Of a DNA stretch of 19,059 nt, positions 5,988-12,031 are shown piece after piece; the first letter of the stretch is position 1, and each line of letters opens with the position of its first letter. A program made the translations under genes and the position numbers. The stretch comes from an uncultured Lachnospiraceae bacterium (lineage in GTDB: Bacteria; Bacillota; Clostridia; Lachnospirales; Lachnospiraceae), in contig CATZYB010000027.1 of the NCBI GenBank assembly GCA_958426095.1, positions 1 through 19,059 of the forward strand, written 5' to 3'. The notes under the pieces are model-generated. The model was not told the DNA's origin. It worked only from the letters and a program-made list of their open reading frames with translations, and did not search any database.

Positions 5988-7508
5988 TTGGACCAGGATA
6001 CTTTGAATTTTGGTATTTTTGGTATTTTTGGTAGTATATATCAAAATCGTGAAAAACAACTTCAAGAGTTTCCTGTAGACAGTCTGCCGGATAATATACG
6101 GCCCTATGTGATAGGCGTAGCTGAATCGTTGCAGGTTCCCGTTGATATGATAGCGTCTTTTGTTCTTTCAATCATATCTCTGTGTTTACAGGGAAAATTC
6201 CAAATAAAAGTAAAACCTGACTGGTACGAGACTATTAATCTATATACATTAGTGATAGCCAGACCATCAGAGCGGAAATCTCCCGCACTTAAAGAGACTG
6301 CTGCTCCAGTGTATAAATATGTGAAGGAAGAGAATGAGCGTAGACAGCCGGAGATAGTAAAGTATGAATTAGAAAGAAAGGTCTTATCTGGAAAATTGAA
6401 GAATATACAAGATTCTCTTGCAAAATCAGGTAGTAAGACAAAATATACAATACAGGATGCTTTGGAGTGTCAAAAGGAATTGGATAATCTGGAAGAGGTA
6501 AAGAAACTGCAAATGATATTAGATGATGTTACCCCGGAGGCTTTGGTCAAGGCAATGAAGGAAAATAATGAACGAATAGGAATTGTATCAGCAGAAGGTG
6601 GTATATTTGGCATGCTGGCCGGAAGGTATAGCAATAATACAAATATAGACATATTCCTGAAAGGTTATTCCGGTGAATATTATTCAGCTGTTCGTATAGG
6701 AAGGGAAGGAATTGAGCTGAATAATCCATTATTAACAATTGCGCTGGCCGTACAGCCTCAGGTAGTTGTTGACATTATGGATAATAAAGATTTTAGGGGA
6801 CGGGGGTTACTGGCGAGGTTTTTATACTGTATCCCTAATACCAGAGTTGGTAGCAGGACATATAAAAGTAAGCCTATTAATCCATTCATTAAAGAGCAAT
6901 ATGAAAAATTAATAAATGAGTTGCTCAAAATTCCTGATATGACTGGATTTATAGAGAGAGTTATAAAATTAAGTCCTGAAGCAGATATATTGTCAGAATC
7001 ATACAATCAGTGGATAGAACGTCAGCTTATTAATGAACTGGAAGAGATTGAGGACTGGGCTGGTAAATTACATGGAAATACTATGAGAATAGCAGCTATA
7101 CTTCATGTGACAAAATACAAGCTTAATGCTGCTAATGTTTTGGTAGACGAGGAAACCATGTCAGCAGCCATAAACATTGGTAAATATTATCTGGAACATT
7201 CTAAACAGGCTTTTGATATTATGGGGGTATCTGAATCACAAGATATACGGGATGCAAAATATATAATTTCGCGTATAGATAGTAATACCAAAAATACCAA
7301 TAATACCAAAAATGTGAGCAAACGAGATTTGTGGCAACTGTGCAAAGGTCATTTTCGGAATGTTGAGGAAATGGAACCGGGTCTGAAAGTTCTGGAAGAA
7401 CATGGATATATAGCCATTGTAAAGGAAAGAAATGGTAGTCGGGGACGGCCATCGGAAAGAATCTATATTAACCCGGAATATATCAAGTGGAAGGAAGAAC
7501 AGAGATGA
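5988..7508 (+). CDS. DUF3987 family protein (putative replication ATPase)
   Basis: About 506 residues from the TTG at 5988. The family marker region around 90-105 (RPSERKSPALK) is a degenerate Walker A loop, and IVSAEGGIFGML is the Walker B-like segment. DUF3987 proteins are common in phages and integrative elements, next to or fused with primases, and are thought to act in element DNA replication; a reaction is not established. A winged-helix-like C-terminus (KRDLWQLCKGHF onward) follows an Asn-Thr linker. There is no ATG or ribosome site at the start, and the frame is open upstream to about 5880, so the N-terminus may come from a -1 frameshift out of the previous gene. Its stop overlaps the next ATG (ATGA). 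Confidence 0.8.
   Translation: MDQDTLNFGIFGIFGSIYQNREKQLQEFPVDSLPDNIRPYVIGVAESLQVPVDMIASFVLSIISLCLQGKFQIKVKPDWYETINLYTLVIARPSERKSPALKETAAPVYKYVKEENERRQPEIVKYELERKVLSGKLKNIQDSLAKSGSKTKYTIQDALECQKELDNLEEVKKLQMILDDVTPEALVKAMKENNERIGIVSAEGGIFGMLAGRYSNNTNIDIFLKGYSGEYYSAVRIGREGIELNNPLLTIALAVQPQVVVDIMDNKDFRGRGLLARFLYCIPNTRVGSRTYKSKPINPFIKEQYEKLINELLKIPDMTGFIERVIKLSPEADILSESYNQWIERQLINELEEIEDWAGKLHGNTMRIAAILHVTKYKLNAANVLVDEETMSAAINIGKYYLEHSKQAFDIMGVSESQDIRDAKYIISRIDSNTKNTNNTKNVSKRDLWQLCKGHFRNVEEMEPGLKVLEEHGYIAIVKERNGSRGRPSERIYINPEYIKWKEEQR
6008..6037 (+). repeat. GGTATTTTT microrepeat near the DUF3987 N-terminus
   Basis: TTTTGGTATTTTTGGTAT is followed by a further TTTTTGGTAGTAT, encoding Gly-Ile-Phe repeats. 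An inverted-orientation counterpart lies at 7281-7313 in the same gene. Confidence 0.7.
7281..7313 (-). repeat. ACCAAAAATACCAA microrepeat in the DUF3987 C-terminal linker
   Basis: AATACCAAAAATACCAATAA and a further ACCAAAAAT encode an Asn-Thr-rich linker. It is the reverse complement of the pattern at 6008-6037, so the two could pair in the mRNA or in DNA. Confidence 0.7.
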
Positions 7509-7672
7509 TAATAGAGAGCGATAAAAAGTGGTTTGATGGATTTTTTCATACCGGTGAGTATTTTGAAGATGTCACGGATGTGGATTTATTGAGAGATAAC
7601 ATTGAATGTGAAAAATTGTATGAATATTTGCAAGATGAAATGTCTGAGGATGAAAAATCGGATATCAAATGA
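7505..7672 (+). CDS. Small acidic protein, unknown
   Basis: A 55-residue acidic protein that starts at the ATG overlapping the stop of the DUF3987 gene (ATGA), which favours this start over the TTG at 7487. It is rich in Asp, Glu, Tyr and Phe, with no motif I recognise. Tight coupling suggests it is made with, and may act on, the DUF3987 protein. Small acidic phage proteins are often nucleic-acid mimics or inhibitors, but nothing in the sequence shows that here. Confidence 0.65.
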   Translation: MIIESDKKWFDGFFHTGEYFEDVTDVDLLRDNIECEKLYEYLQDEMSEDEKSDIK

Positions 7673-7703
7673 TATATGCTATTTGCATATGTTTTAGGAA
7701 AAT

Positions 7704-7796
7704 ATGGGTGATAAGGGCGGTGAGAATATATGGTACTTCTCAGAAAGTTGGGTTCAACCCAAAACAATGGTTTATCTCTCTTACAGACATAAATGA
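7704..7796 (+). CDS. Possible 30-residue ORF
   Basis: ATG at 7704 preceded by AGGAAAAT, ending at TGA 7794-7796. An alternative start in another frame (ATG 7730, 20 residues) follows GGGCGGTGAGAATAT. That context matches the translation starts at 8000 and 8247 (GGATGGTGAGAAACG and GGACGGTGAGATAAA). Neither peptide resembles anything I know, so coding is uncertain. Confidence 0.3.
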   Translation: MGDKGGENIWYFSESWVQPKTMVYLSYRHK

Positions 7797-7838
7797 AGTG
7801 GGCTAAAAGAGTAAAAATCCTTATAAATACTATGTTTT

Positions 7839-7911
7839 CTCTTTTGTACCAAGGTGGGCCAGAAGAGAAAAGAGAAAACTCTTTTGTACCAAGGTGGGCC
7901 AGAAGAGAAAA
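7839..7911 (+). repeat. Two tandem 33-base hairpin repeats in a structured leader
   Basis: The same 33 bases occur at 7839-7871 and 7879-7911 (period 40). Each starts CTCTTTTGTACC, has AAGGTGGGCC in the middle and ends AGAAGAGAAAA. Each folds on itself; in the first copy TTTTCTCTT (7835-7843) pairs with AAGAGAAAA (7863-7871). A weaker third copy of the GGTGG-CCAG part lies near 7970-7982, and an AAGGCT/AGCCTT hairpin lies at about 7924-7938. Together they make a structured leader for the gene at 8000. Function unknown. Confidence 0.75.
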
Positions 7912-7999
7912 ATCAGTAAAATCAAGGCTTTGAGCCTTATTAGACCATTTATCTTATGTATATAGAGATGGTGGACCAGTAAAAGGATGGTGAGAAACG

Positions 8000-8218
8000 A
8001 TGAAGATATTAACTCAGGACCGGGCACGGATATTCAGCTTTTCCGGTGATGTTTGGGCAACGGAAACACCAGACGGCGGTCATGTTGTGGCTGAGAAGGT
8101 GAATGGTAGCCCGTACATTGGTACATATAAGGATATTGACCGGGCCAGCGAAGTGTTGAAAGAAATCTTCCAGTATTATCGTGATGGCAAGAAAAGCTAT
8201 ATCATGCCATTGGCGTGA
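8000..8218 (+). CDS. Small conserved phage/ICE-type protein, unknown
   Basis: A 72-residue protein that starts MKILTQDRARIF and ends with a YYRDGKKSYIMP motif. I recognise this pattern (an N-terminal small beta domain, a G-Y/T-K-x-x-x-R-A turn, then this tail) from small unnamed proteins frequent in Firmicute prophages and integrative elements; no function is established. The ribosome site GGATGGTGAG precedes the ATG. A 200-base structured leader lies upstream, so its expression may be controlled at RNA level. Confidence 0.75.
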   Translation: MKILTQDRARIFSFSGDVWATETPDGGHVVAEKVNGSPYIGTYKDIDRASEVLKEIFQYYRDGKKSYIMPLA

Positions 8219-8246
8219 AATAAAGAAAAAAGGACGGTGAGATAAA

Positions 8247-8420
8247 ATGTATAGAGCGACGCAAGGACAAATAGAGGAATCCTTTATAAATTGGCTTCGG
8301 GAGGAAGAGGTTCGATTGCGAGCCTTGGAAAGGGAGGGCTATAGCCGACAGGAAGCTATTGAGATGTTAAAAGTATTTAGATTGGCGGACATCAATAACA
8401 GTATTGGATATCTTGGATAA
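8247..8420 (+). CDS. Small helical protein, unknown
   Basis: A 57-residue, highly charged helical protein starting MYRATQGQIEES. It includes an EREGYSRQEAIEMLKVFRL segment that looks like a helix-turn-helix or UBA-like pair of helices. The ribosome context GGACGGTGAGATAAA is nearly the same as that of the previous gene, 28 bases upstream, so the two likely share an mRNA. Length, start context and clean stop support coding; function unknown. Confidence 0.6.
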   Translation: MYRATQGQIEESFINWLREEEVRLRALEREGYSRQEAIEMLKVFRLADINNSIGYLG

Positions 8421-8430
8421 CAAAGAAAAA

Positions 8431-8470
8431 GCCCTATGTCAAAGCCGGGCGGGCTTGGAAGGCATAGGGC
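8431..8470 (+). other. Nested hairpin enclosing repeat copy 4
   Basis: The outer arms GCCCTATG (8431-8438) and CATAGGGC (8463-8470) pair perfectly. The inner arms AAGCC and GGCTT (8442-8453) belong to the GC-rich repeat. The next bases, 8472-8489, hold a GCATG/CATGC hairpin. It has no T tail, so it looks like a structured RNA or processing site rather than a terminator. Confidence 0.6.
8444..8462 (+). repeat. Copy 4 of the GCCGGGCGGGCTTGGAAGG element
   Basis: An exact GCCGGGCGGGCTTGGAAGG. It is held in the loop of a perfect 8-bp outer stem, unlike copies 2 and 3, which lead into a start codon. A partial copy (GCCGGGCGGCTT) lies at 13775-13786 in the leader of the second toxin. Confidence 0.8.
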
Positions 8471-8545
8471 AGCATGACCGGAGCCATGCGAAACAATCCA
8501 ACTGCATAATAGCATGGAATCCGGGGAAAGGTAAAGGGATTTTTT

Positions 8546-9019
8546 ATGAATTATAAAAGATTATCAAATGAAGAATTACGGAAATATCCGTATCCGAATC
8601 TGATGGCAGAATTTATTGAGAGTGGGTACAGTATTTGTACCTTGGCTGAACATATGGAAATGGGAGAGCATAGGAAAGAAGATGATCCAGAGGTATGGGC
8701 TAAATTATGTGGAGAAACGCCTATTTATGCGAGTGAAGCATTTAAATTAAGTCGGCTCTTTTCGGTGGATATAGAGTATCTATTCAGCTCCAAATTGAAA
8801 ATATTTAATAAAAAGCCTGCGGCATACTGGCGGTGGTTTGATGAAAACCAGAGAAAAGAAAAAGAACTTGAGGAGATCGCGGCCAGGGATGAGATAATGC
8901 GGGAACTGAGGAGGAAGCCTTATTTGCTGGAATTCATGGAAGCAGCAGTTACGTGGAATAAGGAACAAACTCAATATGCTGTGAAGTTACTCGAGGGAAA
9001 GGCAGGTGCAACGGTATGA
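8546..9019 (+). CDS. Protein with degenerate HTH-like N-terminus, unknown
   Basis: A 157-residue protein. Residues about 15-80 have the outline of a Cro/CI HTH region: NLMAEFIESGYSICTLAEHM, an insert, then ASEAFKLSRLFSVDIEYLFS, the usual ending of such domains. The second half is basic and helical (EKELEEIAARDEIMRELRRK). The ribosome site AAAGGG lies before the ATG. Its stop overlaps the next gene (ATGA). It is probably a regulator or a DNA-associated protein of the element; the domain reading is by eye and may be wrong. Confidence 0.7.
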   Translation: MNYKRLSNEELRKYPYPNLMAEFIESGYSICTLAEHMEMGEHRKEDDPEVWAKLCGETPIYASEAFKLSRLFSVDIEYLFSSKLKIFNKKPAAYWRWFDENQRKEKELEEIAARDEIMRELRRKPYLLEFMEAAVTWNKEQTQYAVKLLEGKAGATV

Positions 9020-9228
9020 ATTATCCAGTTATAGGACAGGTAGAAATGAAATCCGGCCAAGTCGTGCCATTGCTCGATATTCCAATGATGTCTGATGAAA
9101 GATGGCAGCAGTTGGCCGAGGAACAGGCGGTACATAATTATATCCGGGAGAATGGACGTGAACCGGAGAGCGTTGAGGCTGCTTTTCAGTGGCAAAGAGA
9201 GTGGATAGCTTCGATGGAGCCATTATAA
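9016..9228 (+). CDS. Small acidic protein, unknown
   Basis: A 70-residue protein coupled to the previous gene by an ATGA overlap. It has a short beta-like start (MNYPVIGQVEMKSGQVVPLL, then a DIPMMSDERWQQLA helix), and an AVHNYIRENGREPESVEAAF segment reminiscent of small helical phage proteins. No named family recognised. Overlap with its neighbour and normal codon use support it being real. Confidence 0.65.
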   Translation: MNYPVIGQVEMKSGQVVPLLDIPMMSDERWQQLAEEQAVHNYIRENGREPESVEAAFQWQREWIASMEPL

Positions 9229-9466
9229 AAGCTTTCTACCTTCCAGACGGCTTCACATAGATAAAAACCTGAAATGAAGGTATACTCGGAAATACTCGGA
9301 TGAAATGTTAAGGTTGAAAAATGCTAACAAATGCTAAGGTATTTGGAGATTTCGGAGGCCCTAAAAAGATGGATATTCTCGGATACCAAAATGGTAGTTG
9401 AGAACGGATGCGGCCCGGTGTGCTACCAATACTACCGGGCCTTAAAAGATAAAGGATGGTGATTGG
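9229..9466 (+). other. Gene-free stretch with short repeats and a perfect hairpin
   Basis: It holds tandem AAATACTCGGA-like copies (about 9278-9301), tandem AAATGCTAA copies (about 9318-9340), and a perfect hairpin GGCCCGGT (9412-9419)/ACCGGGCC (9434-9441) just before the ribosome site of the next gene. The hairpin may end upstream transcription or shape the next leader; the tail TTAAAAG is weak for a terminator. Confidence 0.5.
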
Positions 9467-9619
9467 ATGATAAAGATTAAGATATCCTACAATACAGACC
9501 AGGAGCTGGAGCATGTTGTTCGTCTACTCTCCCCGGCCCTGAAGTCTTGTAAGATTTCAAGGAATAAAGAGGGATGTTATAAAAAGGCTTATGCTGAGCT
9601 TGTTAATGAGCGGTTGTAG
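9467..9619 (+). CDS. Small protein of an ICE-associated type, unknown
   Basis: A 50-residue basic protein starting MIKIKISYNTDQELEHVV and ending AYAELVNERL. An MIKI-beta strand followed by a helix resembles unnamed small proteins common in Firmicute integrative elements. The ribosome site AAGGATGGTG precedes the ATG. Its last codons overlap the first iteron-like site (AATGAGCGGTTGTA). Function unknown. Confidence 0.6.
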   Translation: MIKIKISYNTDQELEHVVRLLSPALKSCKISRNKEGCYKKAYAELVNERL

Positions 9620-9656
9620 CGAACGTTACAAAACCACGAATAACGAACGGTTGCAA
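9605..9656 (+). repeat. Iteron-like sites upstream of parA (left cluster)
   Basis: AATGAGCGGTTGTA (9605-9618), GAACGTTACAA (9621-9631) and CGAATAACGAACGGTTGCAA (9637-9656). They share an (A/G)(A/G)CG-N-TTGCA-like core with sites 3.2 kb downstream at 12881-13007. Their position before parA suggests a centromere, operator or origin function. Confidence 0.55.
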
Positions 9657-9722
9657 TGGCGATATTAAAAAATGAATAATAATATTGAAAAACGTTCTGT
9701 AGAAATACGGGGCGTTTTGGCG

Positions 9723-9728
9723 TATAAT
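9723..9728 (+). promoter_or_regulatory. Likely -10 box of parA
   Basis: TATAAT 35 bases before the parA ATG. No good -35 box is at the right distance, so the promoter may need an activator or a protein bound at the iteron-like sites upstream. Confidence 0.45.
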
Positions 9729-9762
9729 GAAGAAAAACAGTGTGAATGGAGGAGTGTAATGC

Positions 9763-10785
9763 ATGGAAGTTTATGCGTTTTGGAATAATAAAGGGGGCAC
9801 GGGGAAGACGAGTTTAGCTTTTCAAGCAATTACAAAATATGCGGAAAAGAATTATACAGAAAAAATTTTAGTTATAGACCTATGCCCTCAGGCCAATTTG
9901 ACGGAGCTGTTTTTGGGCGGATTAATAGGAAAGGGGTCGCAGAATTTGCTTACACTATTTAGCGGAGAACAGCGAAAAAGTGTGGGTGGATATTTTCAAG
10001 ATAGATTGCCCTCACCTTTTACTATGCCGCAAATAGATATTATGATGTATTTAGTTAGACCTTCGGACTATAATGTTGCTGTGGAAAAAAATATTTTATT
10101 GTTGGCAGGCGATCCGGTAGTAGAATTGCAGACTAACGCTATCGCTACATTGGCTAATACTCAATTACCTGGCACTGATACCTGGATAGCTGTAATAAAT
10201 TGGATTTATGATTTTATACATTGCTCACAAGAGAAATTTGATAAGGTGTTTATTGATTGTAACCCTAGTTTTTCTATATATACGCAAATTGCTTTAGCTA
10301 GTGCTACGCGTCTGATATTGCCGGTAATGGCGGATGATTCTTCAAGGCGAGCGTTGCAAAATGTTTTTTCTTTAGTATACGGAGTGGAAATGCAGTCAGA
10401 AATATATAGGCTATATTCGTTTGCTACTAAACTAAAACAGATGGGCAGACCGCTTCCTAAAGTTCATACAATTGCAAAAAATAGGTTAACACAGTATATG
10501 AGAGGTGCTTCCTCAGCATATAGATCTGTTTTGATGTCGATAGATGAGGATGTTCAAAAGGTTATGGCAGAGAATAGGAATATTTTTGATTTTGATATAA
10601 TTAATAGTGGCATTGTTGAAATTAGAGATTTCCAGACTACGGGAGTAGTTGCATTTGCAGAAGGAAAGCCGTTTTCAAAAGTGAAAACAGGAAATCATTA
10701 TATTTTGGGAAGAAGAACGCCGATTAATAGAGAAAATTTAACTAAGTGCGATGAAGCCATTGATTTATTAGTTAGTAGATTGTAA
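9763..10785 (+). CDS. parA: ParA/MinD-type partition ATPase, orphan
   Basis: A 340-residue P-loop ATPase with the deviant Walker A box KGGTGKT at 10-16 (signature Lys10), and a VIDLCPQANLTEL segment where ParA proteins usually have DxDPQ, so an acidic residue is replaced by Cys. Walker B is KVFIDCNPS. ParA proteins ride on nucleoid DNA and position plasmids or complexes. No ParB gene is next to it; instead iteron-like sites lie upstream and a cold-shock/sigma block downstream. The ribosome site GGAGGAG precedes the ATG. It is more AT-rich than its neighbours. It may stabilise an excised circular form of the element or serve another positioning task. Confidence 0.88.
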   Translation: MEVYAFWNNKGGTGKTSLAFQAITKYAEKNYTEKILVIDLCPQANLTELFLGGLIGKGSQNLLTLFSGEQRKSVGGYFQDRLPSPFTMPQIDIMMYLVRPSDYNVAVEKNILLLAGDPVVELQTNAIATLANTQLPGTDTWIAVINWIYDFIHCSQEKFDKVFIDCNPSFSIYTQIALASATRLILPVMADDSSRRALQNVFSLVYGVEMQSEIYRLYSFATKLKQMGRPLPKVHTIAKNRLTQYMRGASSAYRSVLMSIDEDVQKVMAENRNIFDFDIINSGIVEIRDFQTTGVVAFAEGKPFSKVKTGNHYILGRRTPINRENLTKCDEAIDLLVSRL

Positions 10786-11012
10786 TAAACGATAAAACTT
10801 GCTATAGTTATGTATAAATACATAATGTCAGTATTCCGCTCAAAGGGTAAAGGACAATAAGCGAGGAAATGATTCGATAATAAGGAATAGCTTAATTGTT
10901 TTGTCACCTTTTATAGTGAAGAGTATGGAGACAATTTCTTGTAATATATAACGTATCATTTGGTTTTGGAGTTGGAAAGAAACGACGAACCGCATAAATA
11001 AGGGAGATTTAA
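10786..11012. other. AT-rich intergenic region after parA
   Basis: I see no convincing gene here. A short palindrome TATGTATAAATACATA lies at about 10808-10823. No clear parA terminator is visible. Confidence 0.4.
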
Positions 11013-11041
11013 TTGCCTACCCCCACCCATTATGTTATAAT
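11013..11041 (+). promoter_or_regulatory. Extended -10 promoter of the csp leader RNA
   Basis: TTGCCT (11013-11018), a 17-base spacer and TATAAT (11036-11041) preceded by TGT, giving an extended TGnTATAAT. This is the strongest promoter in the block; transcription would start near 11048. Confidence 0.7.
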
Positions 11042-11047
11042 GATTCT

Positions 11048-11146
11048 GTAAATAAAATATTAAAGTACCCCAGGTTCTGTCCTGGAAGCCATAGGGCGCG
11101 GGAATAGTTTATTCATGAATGAGTAATCTGTTTCGGCGCTTTTTTA
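11048..11146 (+). ncRNA. Structured leader or stand-alone small RNA before csp
   Basis: An RNA of about 100 nt is bounded by a strong promoter and a strong intrinsic terminator. It has a CCAGG/CCTGG hairpin (11070-11085) and the long terminator stem, with no credible ORF. Either it is an independent small RNA with csp expressed by read-through, or it is an attenuating leader for csp. I do not recognise it as a known RNA family. Confidence 0.5.
11096..11146 (+). terminator. Long-stem intrinsic terminator upstream of csp
   Basis: GCGCGGGAATAG (11096-11107) pairs with CTGTTTCGGCGC (11128-11139) with one mismatch and G-T pairs. The loop continues as TTATTCA/TGAGTAA, and a run of six T follows. 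Placed before the csp ribosome site it acts as a stop or attenuator. Confidence 0.75.
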
Positions 11147-11181
11147 TTTGGTGAGGGAAAATAGGAAGGAGTAGTGAAATA

Positions 11182-11385
11182 ATGCAGCAGGGCGTAGTGA
11201 AGTGGTTTGATCCAGTAAAAGGCTATGGATTTATTGCCGGCGAAAACGGAAAAGATGTTTTTGTTCATCAGAGCGATGTGCTTATGAATGGATTTCGTTT
11301 TTTGGAAGCAGGGCAGAAGGTCAGTTATTGGGTTGAACCGACAGAAAAGGGTAATAAAGCGGTAAATGTAGTGATTGTAAAATAA
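11182..11385 (+). CDS. csp: Cold-shock domain protein
   Basis: A 67-residue single cold-shock domain (OB fold) that binds single-stranded RNA/DNA. Both RNA-binding motifs are present: RNP1 KGYGFIA (about 13-19) and RNP2 DVFVH (about 26-30). It starts MQQGVVKWFDPVKGYG, as in CspA-type proteins. The ribosome site GGAAGGAG is strong. It lies downstream of an RNA ending in a terminator, so it may be under attenuation. Accessory csp genes occur in phages and islands; here it could melt structured element RNAs, which are many in this window. Confidence 0.93.
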   Translation: MQQGVVKWFDPVKGYGFIAGENGKDVFVHQSDVLMNGFRFLEAGQKVSYWVEPTEKGNKAVNVVIVK

Positions 11386-11403
11386 AAATGGAGGAAGAAA
11401 ATA

Positions 11404-12006
11404 ATGAGTTTTAAGAGTGAGCTGCAGAGCGTTGTTACAGTATATCAGAATAATCTTAATTCAGCGATTAAGCAGATTAATGAGACGGCTGAAGGTGGAA
11501 ATTATACACCCCAGGGATTAGAGAATCGGGTAAGAGAGATTAATGCGGAATTTCAGGCAACAGCTGAAATATATCAGGAAAGAGGTTTGCAGATCATCAG
11601 TCAGGCTGAAGAATATCTTAAAAGTAAAAATCAGGAAAATACAGTGAACAATCTTCGCGATCCAGGCTATCAGGCCGGTTTGGTTAATGTGCTAAAGATG
11701 ATTGAAAAGGGTATTTTGTCCGAGGATGATTTTAAAAATGTTATTGCTGCTTATAAGGATGATGCGTTGTCCATGAAATCTATTCGTATGGCATTACCGA
11801 TGGGGAAGGAGAATGGCGCCGTGCTTTCTCAGTATATTCCGCCGTCTCTGGAAGATAATCTGGAAGTATTTGAAAAGTTACGGAAGAATGTCAGAAAATT
11901 TATTCGTCCTGTCAGTGCCAATAATAACTATGGTGTCCTGATGTCTGTCGGATGGCTTCAGGAAGCATTGAAAAATCTGGATGATAATCTTCAGTTAGTT
12001 GAGTAG
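11404..12006 (+). CDS. Helical protein of unknown function
   Basis: A 200-residue, mostly alpha-helical protein. The N-terminal half is coiled-coil-like (SVVTVYQNNLNSAIKQINET, REINAEFQATAEIYQERGLQ). The middle has an EKGILSEDDFKNVIAAYKDD helical pair. No membrane segment or signal peptide. The ribosome site GGAGG is good and it lies 18 bases after csp, so the two are co-transcribed, and the sigma gene starts 25 bases after its stop. I do not recognise a family. Scaffold, anti-sigma or partner roles are possible but unsupported. Confidence 0.75.
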   Translation: MSFKSELQSVVTVYQNNLNSAIKQINETAEGGNYTPQGLENRVREINAEFQATAEIYQERGLQIISQAEEYLKSKNQENTVNNLRDPGYQAGLVNVLKMIEKGILSEDDFKNVIAAYKDDALSMKSIRMALPMGKENGAVLSQYIPPSLEDNLEVFEKLRKNVRKFIRPVSANNNYGVLMSVGWLQEALKNLDDNLQLVE

Positions 12007-12031
12007 AATAACAAGTGCGAGGAGTGGGGCC

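Noticed and set aside
7839..7911. CRISPR array
   Set aside because: Only two copies with a 7-base spacer and no cas genes.
7839..7982. T-box riboswitch suggested by GGTGG-CC motifs
   Set aside because: There is no full T-box sequence, specifier stem or terminator/antiterminator pair; only tandem hairpins are visible.
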